64,000 nucleotides of DNA from Zopfochytrium polystomum (GCA_025765615.1 JAIVFJ010000081.1:204081-268080), one strand, 5' to 3'. Counted from the first letter of the stretch, positions 8,675-20,870 are shown. Numbers and translations: made by a program. Notes: a model not told the origin generated them from the sequence alone.

Positions 8675-9685
8675 ATGGCCGACGACGACAAGACCCAGGT
8701 GAGGACGGTCTGGGAATGCGCATGTAACTCCCGCGACGCCGAATGGTGGCTGTCTTCGGGAAGGGGAAATCCTTCACGCCGTATCGTGTTTGCATGGATG
8801 CGACTGCGTACGGTAGAAACACTGAGACTGCGGTCGGTTGTTCCAGGCAGCGGCTGCTGGGTTGCTGGTCCATCAGCTTGTCAGCCCTTCCCAGCAGTCC
8901 TCGCAGTCCTCGCAGTCTTCTTTCTCCATTTCCACCCATCTCTCGATGCGTTAATAGCTACTCACAATTCTTTCGAAGAACCCAGAGAATGCTGTTGAGG
9001 AGGAGGTCGAACCCTCACCGGATGTCCACTTCGAAGCAGTTGTAAAACTCGATCAGCTGGAAGAAATCAAGACATTCGAAGAGGACGAGGATGTTCTGTT
9101 CAAGATGTAAGCTGAAATGCGTGAGATGCATGAGTACCTCATGCTGATCGGTATTATGAACCCTTAGGCGCGCCAAGCTTTTCCGCTTCGATAAGGGCGG
9201 GAATGAATGGAAGGAACGTGGGACCGGCGACGTTAAGCTGCTCCAGCACAAGGAAAACAAGAAGATTCGGTTGCTGATGCGGCGGGACAAGACCCTCAAG
9301 ATCTGCGCGAACCACTACCTCACTCAGGCCATGCAGTTGCAAGCTAATGTGGGGTCCGACCGGTCATGGGTCTACAGTGTGGCTGCCGATTTTGCCGAAG
9401 GAGAAGCCCGCGCCGAAACTCTGGCCATTCGGTTTGCTAACACAGAGAGTAAGTACAGCCTTTTGAATGGGTGAACTTCTGCCGTATAACCTCTTGCATG
9501 TTGCTATTCCGCTCTTGTGCGCAGACGCCGAAAAGTTCAAGGAGAAATTTATTGAATGCCAGAAGCTGAACGCGGAGAATGAGAAGAAGGAGGAGGCCGC
9601 CGGTAACTCGGAGAAGAAGGAAGAGAAGAAGGAGGAGAAGAAGGAGGAGGCAGCCGCAGCGAAGGATGAGGAGGAGGACCTTTGA
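8675..9685 (+). CDS. RANBP1: Ran-binding protein 1 (Yrb1 type)
   Basis: Four exons: 8675-8698, 8979-9106, 9168-9448 and 9525-9685. The first exon codes only eight residues (MADDDKTQ) and the first intron is 280 bp, much longer than others nearby. The product has the Ran-binding domain: [20 protein letters not shown], then [37 protein letters not shown] and a [20 protein letters not shown] block. These are the hallmarks of RanBP1, which binds RanGTP and assists RanGAP in nuclear transport in the cytoplasm. The tail is a Glu/Lys-rich run, common in this family. PEX22 ends 72 bp upstream on the same strand. Confidence 0.92.
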
Positions 9686-9773
9686 AGGCCCCAAACAGCA
9701 ACACAGATCTCCGTTTCAGTTGCCACCCTTTTCTTTACTTTTCGTTTTGTTGATTTTTTCCAACATTTTGAAA

Positions 9774-10809
9774 ATGCTTCATCAACCGATCAGCGTCCAA
9801 GCCCCTATTGTAACCCTTAATGTCACAAGCGAAGCGGCATCATCGGAGCGCCGATTCGATCGCAGCCTGACACTGCCATCCCTGAAGGTGCTCCATTCAC
9901 TCAATATCGTTTTGGCTGGCGTTCCTAATGCCCTACCGCTTGCGATCTGCGGGATCCCGTAGGAACGTTTGGAACCGCTCACTGGTGTGCCAACTGCGTC
10001 CATGAAGTTGACAGCCTTCACAGCGAATGGAGAGCGCGTTTGCGCACTGGACGACGACTCCAAAATGCTGGGATATTATCCCCTTTCGGACTACATGAGA
10101 TTGCACGTAAGCTCTTAAATAGTGTGCGCCGTATAAACATTTTTAGCAACACATCACCGTCCACTAGGTGGAGGACACTAACCCTCACAAAACGGCTGGA
10201 ATGTACACAGACCTTTCACTTGTTGAAAAGTATGAGATGCCAACGGCGGAGTACGAGAAGCGGCAAGGTGGCGTAGCCTCATTGAATTGTTGACGGCTAA
10301 GCGTTTCCGTCTCCACGAACACAGATTCCGTGTTGGCTTTCAAGCAGCGAAACAAGCTTGGAAGATTTGCGGCTTCCGAATCTACCCCATCGAACGAGTC
10401 CGAGGAGTTTCGGGAGGAAGCTTCCAAGATACAGGTTGGCGACCGCTGCAAGGTTGAGACGGAACAGGAGGGCGGCCTTGCAAAGCTGGGCACGGTGCGG
10501 TTTGTTGGTGAGTTTCAAAGGTATACTCTATGTTGTCAGTCTGACGATGATTGCAGGGAAAACTCAGTTTAAACCGGGCTATTGGGTTGGAGTTGAGTAC
10601 GATGAACCTGTGGGCAAGCACGATGGAACGTGAGTGCGGTGCTCCAGAGTGTGGGTGCGGCGATTGGGACCTGACGTCTTTGTTTCACAGAGTTTGCGGG
10701 CGTCAAATACTACAGTTGCCAGTCGAAGCACGGTGCATTCGTTCGACCGAACAAGCTGACAATTGGAGATTTTCCAGAGGAAGATCTGCTTGGAGAGGAA
10801 GAAATATGA
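9774..10809 (+). CDS. TBCB: Tubulin-folding cofactor B (Alp11/TBCB)
   Basis: Exons begin at 9774; clear introns are 9888-9962, one before GTGGAGGACACTAACCC (near 10168), one in KRQ/DSVLAF, one after FVG and one after KHDGT. The N-terminus is a ubiquitin-like domain ([20 protein letters not shown]), followed by a linker and a C-terminal CAP-Gly domain ([19 protein letters not shown], then [20 protein letters not shown]). This order is diagnostic of cofactor B, which captures alpha-tubulin in the folding pathway. The protein ends GEEEI; alpha-tubulin-like acidic tails are normal for this family. The last intron does not restore the frame with canonical sites (one base off), so its junction, or a base in it, needs checking. 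It converges with RRP41, 77 bp between stops. Confidence 0.9.
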
Positions 10810-10886
10810 AGTAACAGACTGCCAACGTGTTTCACATTTTTCATGTGGGCATCCTTCAAGCAGAAAGACGAGAGCGCAAATACTAA

Positions 10887-12035
10887 TCAGTTTATTTGCC
10901 TTGGTTTTTTGCTCGTTGTTCGGATAGCTTTATCCAATACTGCGTGTGTTTGCTTTGCCCCCTCCGATGCGAGCGACAAAACCTCCTCCAAACAGTCCAT
11001 GGGCAAGCGAGACTCCATCTGCCAATCATCAATCAGTATGTTGGAATTCAACGTGAGCATCATACCGAAAGAAGGACAACTTTTCCACTTCGGGGAAGAA
11101 TGCCAACAGTTGAGACGGGAATGTCCGAAGACTCCTCCAGATAGTTAACGTCTGAGTAATGTTTAGATACAAATTGGAGGTGATGACGGGCGAGAACCAA
11201 CCAAGCACAGCACATTTATTTGCGTAAGCCGCAGAGCACGCAGCCACGTAGTCGAACATTGGAATGCCTGCGAATACGCTCATCAGATGAAAATGTTGAA
11301 AAAAAAGAATGTTGAAAACAAGCTAGGAACCTGCGTCGATTAGCGCAAGGGTAGCAGCGTTCACGGCGGTGTGAAGAATTCCTGCATTAGATGAAGAGAG
11401 TAAGCTGCAGCCAATACAATGATGAGCTGATCAAACCTCCGTCAAATTGAAGTATTTGAATCTCGATGCAAATCTCCGATCTGGGGAAGGTCGCAGTCAT
11501 TACTGCTGCTTCAAAGACCGACTTAATATTATTTGCCATATCTAGGAGTCGCCTGAAAACAAATGAGGAAATAACCGACTGCCAGAAGGAAGTCAGAACC
11601 TGTCTCGTTTCATCTGCTGCTTTCGTTCACCGGTGCTGAAGCTCGCAACGTTTATGTCAATGGAAATTGATGCCCTGTCGTGCTGTCCCCCTCTTCTAAA
11701 AGGCTGCAGTTTCGTTCAATCCCAGCTCCGATGTGAATGCGTTTACCTCCTTGGGCCCATAAATCGCAGCGATGCACTTCGTGTTACCTTGTTCCAAATA
11801 CGCGGATCCTTTAGGGCAGTTGTTTGTGAGGTGCATTCCTCGTCCACGGTTGTCGTTCACTCTTTACCGTCAGCTTTCGGCACCGCTCCAACTCGACAAT
11901 TAATGCGGCGCAGTTCGGAAGCTCGACGCCCGTCGACTCTCAGTCCTTTCGAGAATGGGTAGTGGAAAGGTCAGATCGGCCTCGCATCGGTATAAAAACG
12001 AGGCGGTTACCCTCAGGGTCAACAATCTCGTGCAT
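10887..12035 (-). CDS. RRP41: Exosome complex subunit Rrp41 (Ski6)
   Basis: Nine exons join in frame: 12035-12011, 11945-11868, 11808-11747, 11682-11600, 11552-11437, 11381-11331, 11267-11202, 11151-11066 and 11018-10887, giving 232 residues, the usual Rrp41 length. It starts MHEIVDPEGLRVDGRRASEL, the standard N-terminus of the family, and continues with GSAYLEQGNTKCIAAIYGP, ASFSTGERKQQ, the RNase PH block TFPRSEICIEIQILQFDGG and NAATLALIDAGIPMFDY. Rrp41 pairs with Rrp45 in the catalytically inert PH ring of the eukaryotic RNA exosome, which processes and degrades RNA in nucleus and cytoplasm. All introns are 43-65 bp except intron 3 (64). The start codon is only 39 bp from the divergent RPC4 start. 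Confidence 0.95.
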
Positions 12036-12074
12036 GTCGCGAGCCGCGGAATGTGAAAAAAGAAAGAAAGAAAG
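12036..12074. promoter_or_regulatory. 39-bp divergent region between RRP41 and RPC4
   Basis: Only 39 bp separate the two start codons. The strip holds a purine-rich run (GAAAAAAGAAAGAAAGAAAG). The core promoters and 5' leaders of the two genes must overlap each other or the neighbouring coding sequence. Confidence 0.6.
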
Positions 12075-13536
12075 ATGGACGACAGACAGGATGGTGGCCG
12101 CAACGAGACTGGCACGGACCCCGACCAAGGGGCCGCCGTCGATGGCACAAGCACAGGTACGCAGCAAACTGAAAGCTGCAAACTCATCACTTCGTTTGAA
12201 AGGAGGGGGTGCAGGCGCACCTGCAAAACGGAGTGGTCCGGTAGGAGTGAACAGGTTTCCAACACCAAGTATCTGACAGAGAGGATCCTGTGCCCATCTG
12301 GGGGAGCAGCCGAAGTTTAAGCCGAACATCCAGGCTGCCACGATGGCCCCAAGGTGATTCAACGTATCTCCTTTGGTAAGCACTGCTTACTTGGCGATTA
12401 TAGTATACCAGAGCCGGCCAACGACATTGAACCGCCATTTGGACAACGTCCAATTCGAAAGGTATTGTTAACGCTCTCGCTGAATATTGGCTCTTTATTC
12501 TTCCGCCAACCATGTGCATGCAGGAATTCCGGCAGTTCGACCGTGAGCGCCCAAGGCGCGAAAGGCCTCGAATTGAGGACACAATGATGCCAGCGGGTTT
12601 ATTTGCGTTAGGCCCAGCCCAACAGAAATGTGAGAGCCCTGTTCTTCTATGCCTGAACACTTCCCACTTTGCTGACTTGAAAGTAGCAGGTGCAGTTTCA
12701 TCAGGTGGGAGCAGTCGCTCTACCGCCAGCGCAGGAGGCGCTGGTATTGGGGGGTCCTCGACGTCAGCTGCGGAGGGCACAGCCGAAAGCTCAAAGCGCG
12801 CGAAGGCACCAAAAACCGGCCTGAAAACGGAGGTTACTTATTTCGACTCAATTGCGGTAATGTCAGACGAAGAAGAGGAGGAGTTCGATCGACGGGATCA
12901 GTGGAATCCATTGAATGTGACGAAAGCAGTCAGTAAGTTGATGATTGTGCCGTTGAGGGTGTTTGTTGTCTTCTGATGGTTTTAAAGAAAAGCTGGACGG
13001 GGATGGTCAACACACAGACGTAACTTTCGCCGGAACGACGAAAGATCGTCCAGAAAATGCCGACTACTTTGCCGACTTTTTGGACGCGCATGTACGTGCA
13101 CCGTCTGCAATCAATAGCTAAGCAAAAACCAGGTGCGACAACTCCTATACTTCCAGCTTCCCTCAGACCTGCCAGAATTCGAAGTCGTCCCAACAGAAGA
13201 CATAGGCATACCTGTAAAGGAGGACCCAGATGCACCTTCTAGCAGGCCTTCACTCGTGAACAAGGGGCCGGAGGGACTGGTTGGAAAACTGCAACTCTTC
13301 AGATCCGGGCGAATGAAAATTGTGTTTGGAAGCATCGCCCTTGATGTGGGTCTGCCTCTCCTACTGAGCAGGTTTAATTAATCTGCCCTCAGGTCACTCC
13401 AGCCCCAACGACAACCTGCATCCAAGAAGTGGTGTCTGTTGACAAAGCACGACAAAGAGCTTGCGTTTTGGGCCCAGTGTCGAAACGATATCTTTGCACT
13501 CCAAATATCGACGATTTGCTTACAGCCTCGACTTGA
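12075..13536 (+). CDS. RPC53: RNA polymerase III subunit RPC4 (Rpc53)
   Basis: At least eight exons; well-supported ones are 12075-12156, 12215-12240, 12307-12353, 12404-12461 and 12524 onward. The third begins QPKFKPNIQAATMAP, matching the KFKPN motif at the start of the RPC4 conserved region. The C-terminal domain is diagnostic: LPSDLPEFEV, GPEGLVGKLQLFRSGRMKI, VFGSIALDV, then QEVVSVDKARQRACVLGPVS and KRYLCTPNIDDLL. RPC4 pairs with Rpc37 in a TFIIF-like subcomplex of Pol III used in initiation, termination and reinitiation. The middle is acidic and Ser/Gly-rich, normal for the family. The stop is 105 bp from the convergent TOM70 stop. Confidence 0.92.
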
Positions 13537-13641
13537 ACAATCAAAAATATGACACTCTTCGGTGCAAAATTATTATACTTTTCTTGGGCAGATTCACCGA
13601 GGTACCCTTCCCCAACCCCACGCCACCCAAGAAAAATACAA

Positions 13642-16090
13642 TCATAACCCTCCCGCTGCCCGAAGCTTAGCAAAAATATCAGGGTACAACTTTGATACGT
13701 ATATCTGCCAAACAGTTATTGGCATGATTTCACCTTCCAAAGTTAACTCACCTGTGCCGCGCAAGCCTTGGGTGAAGAAGCATTGATAAGAAAGAAATGT
13801 TTGGAGAGACCAACCCACCTCACGACATGAAACTGCGTTCATCAGCTCCGGCTCCGTCCGAGTTACTCCAATCTGTCGAAAGGTAAGCCCTTCAGAAAAC
13901 AGTGATTAATTGCTACGAACCGCCTCATCGTAGCATGCAAGGGCTTCATCCAGTCGGTTCTGCTGAATAAGGAGCTGTGAGAGTTGAATGAAAGCGATAT
14001 CGCACAGCGGGTCAACTTCGATCGCCTTCCGACACAGGGATTCTGCCATGTCAATATCCTTTTGCCACTGTAGGTATAATATGGCTGTTCGCGAGTTCGA
14101 GTTAGAAACGATGCAATAAAAGAGGGCTACCTTTGTTAATGTACGGTAATGGTGACTTCGGATTCATGGAAATGGCCTTGTCGAAGCTTTTTAATGCATC
14201 CGCATACGATTCTTGATCCAAAAGGATTTCGCCGTAGTAATTTGAAACTTCGGGGCTTGTGGGGAATTTTTTTTCTGCCTTGGCGAAAACTGCAGAGGAC
14301 TCGCCCTTTTTGCCTTCCTTGTATAAAGCGACTCCGAGTTGAATGTGCGCATAGACGAAATTATCATCGAGAGACAAGCTTTTGCGGTAGTCGGAAACAG
14401 CCGAATCCAGATCCCCAGTGAGGAACCGGATTTGACCTACACAAAATATCAATACATTTGCTTGAAGTGCCGCCAGTCCCACCCCGATGGTAGTAGACGT
14501 CAGGATCCTTCGGGTTGAGCCCCTCCGCCCGCTGGTATTCGCGGACAGCCGACTCCAAATCACCACGTTCCATGAAAATTGACGCTCGCTTGATACAGAT
14601 GTTCACGTTTTTCGGATCGAGCTCCAGAGCGCGCTCAAACAGCTCGGCGGCACCGTTCACTGAAATTCACTGCCGTCAGCTTCCAGGACAGAAGGGTGAA
14701 ACGTACCATCGCCGCGCAGGAACGCAAAGGTTCCAGCAAGGTTCAGACCGTGGATTTCGAAAGGACGGCTCAGTTTTAATTTCAACGCCTCGCCAACAGC
14801 CGCCATTGATTTCGCCCATTCATGGGATGGAAGAAGGGCAAAGGCTTTCTTCACTGCTGCGTCGCCTTGTGTGACGTCTTGCATTGCTGCCACAACGTCC
14901 GCGCCATTGAAACCTTTCCAGCAGGATAAGCGGAGCAATTAACAGAAAGAAGTTTACGCACTCGGTCGAAAAGAATCCATGTAGGCTGGAAAATCGGGGG
15001 TTAGTTCGAAACAAATTACGATTGCAAACCTTTGACGAACGTGTCGGATGGCAGGCGTGGTGTTTTCACTTTCATTAATTCGTCCGTCTTCGCCTTCCCT
15101 ATATCCTTCAAAATACGGTCCGTCATTGCGATGGACGATTCCTTTTTGAACTCCTCAAGCATGCAGATCGCAGTGTAGTCTAGACACACGCAGCTCAGCC
15201 CAACAAACTATTTGACAAGGAAACTGGACGCACCTTTCAAAGCATCTTCCAGTTGTGCCGTTGACGCGTAGGCCTGTGCGCGACGATAAATCGCTTTCAC
15301 GTAGCGGGGATCCATATCCAAAGCTATCTCGCATAGAAATCAGGATTCCAGTGGAAGAACAGAGGGACCAGACCTTTTGTGCAGTCAGAAATAACTTCTT
15401 CGTTCTTGCCCTGATGTAATGCTGCGTCAGCAAAAGGCGTACTGCGCAACATAATCGTTCCCACCAGATTCGCATAGCACGCTGCGCGGTTGGCGTAGTA
15501 GATCGCGTCCGGGTTAAGCTCGATCGCACGAGAATAGTATTTAACGGCATCGGCGTATTTCTTTTCTCCAAAAAGTCGGTTTCCCACAGTTTTCGACTCT
15601 TTCGCCAACGATATCTTCTCCTTTGAGGAAGGACAAAGTTTAGATGGAAATTTGATCAGCAAATCTTACTTCGGCCGAAAGCAATTCGATCTTCCTTGTG
15701 AGCAGCTCCTCCTCTGGGAAAATCGGGCGGTTAGAGTTTGGTCAACACACAAGGCTTCGAGAAAAACATGAGAAAGCAGAGAAGTGATCTACCGGCATCG
15801 GGTTTTTCAGTAGGAACTGGATCACCAGCTGACGCTGGAGTTGGTGCGGCCTTGGAAGTGGTGGGCTTCTTCGGCTTCTTCGCTTTGGCTGCTGCGACTG
15901 CTTTATCGGAGGTTGAAGAGGTGGCGGATCCCGGTCCCGACGACGAGGACACCTTCGAGGAATATACTAAGTACGAAAGACCACCAACAACAGCTGCTGC
16001 CGCTGCGGCAAGCGCGAAAGCACGCCAGTGGCGCTCGAAAGCTGCCTGCGACGACGGGGAAGGCGCAACGGCGGAGGCTTCAAGAGGCAT
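13642..16090 (-). CDS. TOM70: Mitochondrial import receptor Tom70
   Basis: A many-exon gene on the minus strand. Exon 1 (from 16090) codes an N-terminal membrane anchor (AFALAAAAAAVVGGLSYLVY) followed by a Lys/Pro/Ala-rich linker. After short introns come tetratricopeptide repeats: LAKESKTVGNRLFGEKKYAD with AIYYANRAACYANL (the Hsp70/Hsp90-binding clamp repeats), RYVKAIYRRAQAY, then ELFERALELDPKNVNI, YRKSLSLDDNFVYAHIQLGV and a last pair ending SKLYPDIFAKLRAAGG. Tom70 sits in the outer mitochondrial membrane and receives chaperone-bound carrier precursors. The anchor-clamp-core order and about 600-residue length match fungal Tom70. The final exons are tiny: one codes only five residues. Confidence 0.92.
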
Positions 16091-16891
16091 GCTTCTCCTT
16101 CTTCTGAGAGAATGACCCACAAAAAAGAGAAAGAAAAGAAATTGAGAACCGTGCGCCCCAGGAACCTTTGTCTCGTCTGCCAGAGTGGGAGAACGTTTAC
16201 AGCAGGACATGGGTGGGCAGGGAAGTCCTCTTCGCTGCATACACCAATCTTCCGCCAACCCTTATGGTCAGCACTATTTCCCAAGGCTCTACTGGGCCCC
16301 TCGCCCTCAACCTCCGGTCGGGGCAGTGGGCGTACGAACGGCGACAGAAACTGGAGAACTTAAGCCCGACGTTTCAATATAAATTTTGCTCACTTTCGCC
16401 TCAATATATCTTGAAAATTGCTTCATTTCGATATCACAGAAGAGAGAACCAGCGCACTAATAGGCCCTCTCGTCTGGTCGCCCTCGTCTGGTCGCCCTCG
16501 TCTGGTTCCCTCGTTGGGCGTCTCCCGTGTGGGTGCTTTTTGCCAAAGGGAGCAGGAGACCTTGTCAAGCTTGATCATCTACTTCTCAGATTCCATCAAC
16601 TTTTTTTTCACACGCCCATCACGTCTTCGAAAAAGGTAAACGCGCGGGCTCCTCACATCCCCATGACCATCCCCCTCAGTGCTGCCGTGCAGCAAAGACC
16701 TGCATGCAACTGTCCATCGATCCATCTCCTCCTCCTAAGGGCCATCAGCACGGCACCGTGCTTTGGTTTACCATTCAAAACTGAGGGAATCCCCATCGTT
16801 TTCACCTATTTTTGACCACGCGCGTTCCGTTGGCCCTTCGGCTGACTGCTCCTCTCCTATAAAGCTTTCATTGGCGTTTGCGAAAGCCATC
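16091..16891. other. Divergent intergenic region with a 15-bp tandem repeat
   Basis: This region lies between the TOM70 and pyrophosphatase start codons. It contains three copies of CTCGTCTGGTCGCCC (about 16470-16514). A long open frame crosses it but is of biased composition and matches nothing. Regulatory sites cannot be read with confidence. Confidence 0.45.
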
Positions 16892-18421
16892 ATGAGTGAA
16901 TACAAAACCCGAATTATCGGCGCTCCTTACAGCAAGGAGTTCCGTACCTACATTGGTGCGTGCCACACATCATTCGAGCGTTCACGTAATTCTGGTGCGA
17001 ACAGAAAACTCCGCCGGAAAGGTGGTTTCGCCTTTCCACGATATTCCGCTCTTTGCAGACAAGGAGAAGAATATCTTCAACATGGTTGTTGAGGTTCGGC
17101 ACCTCTGCTACTTGCTGTCTTTTTTACTAAACTTGGAGTCCAGATTCCTCGATGGACCAACGCGAAGCTGGAGGTGAAGATGATGCGCGATCGGGTCGAA
17201 GCAATTGATGGCATACCACTTTAGATTAACAAAGATGAGCCGTTCAACCCGATCAAGCAAGATGAGAAAAAGGGCAAGCTGCGCTTTGTGCGTAACTGCT
17301 TTCCGCACCACGGCTACATTTGGAACGTATGTGACAACTAAAGCGACACGAGGACGGATCTGACATATCCTTATCATTTCATCCTTCGAAATATCGCCGC
17401 AGTATGGCGCTCTTCCCCAGGTAATGAAAGTATCACGCCTTGGGTGTGGTCTTTGATCGTACATTCTTAAACAGACCTGGGAGGATCCATCGTCCATCCA
17501 CCCTGAAACCAAGGCTGCTGGTGACAACGACCCCCTTGACGCCGTAGAAATCGGCGAGCACGTTGGCCACACGGGCCAAATCAAGCAAGTGAAAGTCCTT
17601 GGAACATTCGCCCTCCTGGATGAAGGTGATTTTCCGTCTTTTACCCGTCATTTTCATCAAATGCTCCACGTGTAGGCGAAACCGACTGGAAGCTGGTTGT
17701 CATCGATGTGAATGACCCTCTTGCTCCTAAATTGAACGGTACACTCGTGGGCCAGCCTTCGTGTTTGCAGCTAAATTCAGTCACTTGATAGACATCGAGG
17801 ATGTCGAAAAGCATCTTCCCGGCCTCCTCCGCGCGACCAACGAGTGGTTTAGGTTTGTTCTTTCAATTTTTCTTCGATGTAACCAAACGGCACTCTCGAT
17901 GAAATAGGATTTACAAGATTCCTGACGGCAAGCCGGAAAATAACTTCGCCTTTTCAGGAGAGGCCAAGAATAAGGCTTATGCGTTGGAAGTGATTCATGA
18001 AACACATGAAGCCTGGAAAAAGTTGGTGTCTAACAACCCTGCCGGCGTCGGCGAAAAGTACAAGATCTCTTGGTGAGTGCGTGGAGCGTGGACACAGCCG
18101 CCAGGTTTCGCTCCTTCTAATTTCAGAGAATATGCAGCGTCAATACCGAGGTTTCAAACAGCCCGTTCAAAGTTTCTACTGATGATTCAGTGTACAAGAG
18201 CGTTCCCGCTGTAAGACAAAGTGAAGGATTTGGGAGAACTGTTGCTTAAGCCTATCCTTCTAGGACTCGAGGAAACCCGCAAACCCCATTGACCCCTCGA
18301 GTAAGTTGTTTGCGGCTAAAGTCTGATTGCAATCGTCTAATCGTCACGGTTCTGATCACTGTTTCTTCTTGCTTCAGTCGACAAGTGGTTCTACCTCTCT
18401 GGTCAACCTTCCAACCTCTGA
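16892..18421 (+). CDS. IPP1: Soluble inorganic pyrophosphatase (family I)
   Basis: About eleven exons join cleanly. The start [20 protein letters not shown] is that of fungal cytosolic pyrophosphatase. Active-site blocks follow: [15 protein letters not shown] (here [11 protein letters not shown]), [33 protein letters not shown] and the signature [12 protein letters not shown] with the metal-binding Asp residues. Then come DETDWK-like [14 protein letters not shown], the C-terminal [17 protein letters not shown] and [19 protein letters not shown]. The enzyme hydrolyses pyrophosphate with Mg2+ and drives biosynthetic reactions. Length is that of yeast Ipp1. Introns are 18-100 bp and one exon (YGALPQ) is 18 bp. 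Confidence 0.95.
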
Positions 18422-19140
18422 GGCTTCACCCTCCAGACTGGTCAAGAATCCTACTGGGATCAAAAAATAAACTCGTTTGCTTACTAGTAGAAACGACATC
18501 CAGTCCGAAGTTGGCTTTGTTGCCTTTTAATCAGTGTTGAAGATGGGAGTTGCCCCGGCTGCTCTCCAGCTTGGTGCTAAGGGATGTTTGTGCCTCGTGT
18601 GCCCGAGTAGCGCCTAAAGGGAATTCAATAAGTTGCGAGCGTGACTGGCTAAGCCTGGATTCCGGCACTAACAAATGGATTACCATTCACCAGCTCGCAC
18701 AAACGGTACACAGACCAAGGGATTGAAGTCTCTTGTGCTTCCAACTTGCAAATTCCGTCCAACATTTGCCGAAGCTGGTGATGCCCCCCGTGCCCGCGAT
18801 GCCGGCCAGATAGCCACGGATGGTGTTAATTGCGTAACCGTTAAAATAATGATGAATAGCGAAATTGTTCCAACGATGCCGGGCTGTTCCGCAGCTACCG
18901 CCGCAGCTGCATATTTTATACAACCAGCGCAAATTCAGTCCAGACTGCTTGGGCTCTGGTTGAAAATCTGGGCAGAAACGGGGTGTGCGACCAGGGTTTT
19001 GTTTTTTTTACTTGTATTGCTGTTTCAGCCCAAAATATCGTCCCCACCCCTCCCGACGGACCCAACCCATAAGCCAAAATGAGAAAAGCATGATGATCCA
19101 AAACTAACAAAAACAAGAAAGGAAAAAGGTTGTTGTCTCG
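18422..19140. other. Intergenic sequence with no gene recognised
   Basis: Between the pyrophosphatase stop and the mariner relic there is an open frame on each strand around 18675-19080, but neither shows a known domain, and the composition does not favour one. I treat the stretch as non-coding. Confidence 0.4.
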
Positions 19141-19144
19141 AACG

Positions 19145-20189
19145 AACGACACGAAGTTTCGTGCAGTGCAGGCTGTTGTCAACCTCAGAATTAAGCCAGA
19201 GCAGATTGCTCCAATTGTCAACACATCCTGTTGATCAGTGCAGCAATGGGTCCAACAGTTTCTGAAGACAGGGACAGTCAGAAGGCAATCCAGGCTTACT
19301 CAGCCCGTTCGATTCAACAGCACCCATCGCCAGCGGATCAAAGAGTTCATCGACTAGGAGCCTCTTTCTTTCCTAGATGAATTGAAAGCAGAGTTTGAAG
19401 CAGCATGGGGATTGTCCATCAGCATTTCGTCTGTCTGGCAGATCATGCACGACTATGGCTATACAGGAAAGGTGAGCAATCACTATGCAACGTCCACGCA
19501 GAGGGCACAGGCATGGTTGGTGTGGAAACCATGGTCTGCAGAACAGGATCACTACTCCACTGCATGATGTACGCTGCACCACACGCTGCATGCGCACGCC
19601 GTCGCCCTGCTTGTGGACTCCCTCGCACGCTCCGAACACCCACTGCACAGCTGACACCACCGGGTTGGCTGGCTGGCTGTGCAACTTCAATGCTGCCGCA
19701 CTGGCTGCTGTTGCTGTGGAATTCAAAACATTGTTGTCAGCTTTGGCCTCTGTGGTAGGTCTTACCAGTGGCAGCTGGACCAACCTGCATCATGGGCTGT
19801 GCTTCATTACAAACACAAACTTCTTGCAGTTTTCTTCCCCTCAACATCCTTAACAAAATCTAACCCAATGCTACATCATCCGCAAACACCTGCAGATCAT
19901 TGAGCACTGAGCCTTGAACAATAAACAAGATGAGATAATACGATTCACTCAAGAGCTGATGCGAATCAACTGGTGCCACAACAACCTGGTCTTTTTAGTC
20001 GAGGTATTGTTTGACAACTGTGGCATGAGGCGATCACAGGGTTACGCCCTGCAAGGTGAACAGATCCATTTCCGTGGTGAGTTCTGGCGACTTCCCTGCG
20101 TGTCGCTTCTGTGCTTCATCAGTGTCAGAACAGTTATGACAGATGGCACTGTGAGGATGACAGGCTGTAGAGCCTGTGACCTCAAATAA
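19145..20189 (+). mobile_element. Tc1/mariner-type transposase relic with an internal insertion
   Basis: From about 19145 the frame reads a paired-type helix-turn-helix: FRAVQAVVNLRIKPEQIAPI, SVQQWVQQFLKTGTVRRQ, then FLDELKAEFEAAWGLSISIS and VWQIMHDYGYTGK. From 19945 the catalytic domain resumes: LMRINWCHNNLVFLVEVLFD (the usual second Asp of 'FIDE' is changed to Val), GYALQGEQIHFRGEFWRLP and VSLLCFISVRTVMTDGT. About 400 bp at 19490-19890 between the two parts do not belong to a transposase and look like an inserted sequence. Stops and the lost Asp show the copy is dead. Terminal inverted repeats were not found. Confidence 0.75.
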
Positions 20190-20870
20190 ATTAAGTGTTT
20201 ACCCACTTCTTAACCAGTAATTATGACGATTACCACCCCTCGCGTTTTGCTGGCAAAACGTGACTAGGCTTGGATTCCGACTCTCTTATTATTGTTGTTT
20301 GCACCAGAAATGTCCTTTTTGCGCCGAAGTCTTGTATCTGAAGCAAGAGCCTCAGGACAGGCTGTTACACAGTCAAAAGTTTGAAAAACAAAGAAAAAAA
20401 GTTCTACAGACAACAGTCAAATTGCCAAAACAATAAATTATTGAAAATATTTATTGAAAATTCGATAGAAACTTATAAGCAAACAAGGAAAGTAGAGATA
20501 AATATAAAAACATTTCATTGACAAAAAAAGTCTGCCTTTTCTGTTGGAGCATCTGACCTGCAATAATCTCTAACAAAATAAGAAGAGGAAGAAGAAAAAG
20601 GGCAGTAAAAAAAAAGCGGATTCACAAAAAGAGGAATGCTCCGATTTGAAAAATTAACAAAGTGAGAAAAACGCTTGGGGACAGGCTGTTGACCTGTTCG
20701 AAAGGTAAAATTTTTTCTTTCGACGCAGCGTTGAATGGAATTTCGGCGCAGTGGCCACTTCTTTTGGCAAAGACAATATTTGTTGGGTTTCCATACAGCC
20801 TCTGACTGGCTCCGTCTGTCTGCCTACTATTATTATGTATCATTGGTGATGTTGCAGACAGAAAGACTCA
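20190..20870. other. AT-rich sequence without a gene
   Basis: The stretch is A-rich (several poly-A runs around 20380-20620) with no coding frame of note. It may be the rest of the mariner element or other transposon debris. Confidence 0.4.

Noticed and set aside
16168..16815. 215-residue plus-strand frame upstream of the pyrophosphatase
   Set aside because: It has no domain, lies in the intergenic region between two divergent genes and includes the 15-bp tandem repeat.
18675..19082. Possible small membrane protein gene on either strand
   Set aside because: Neither frame shows a family motif and neither has supporting splice context.
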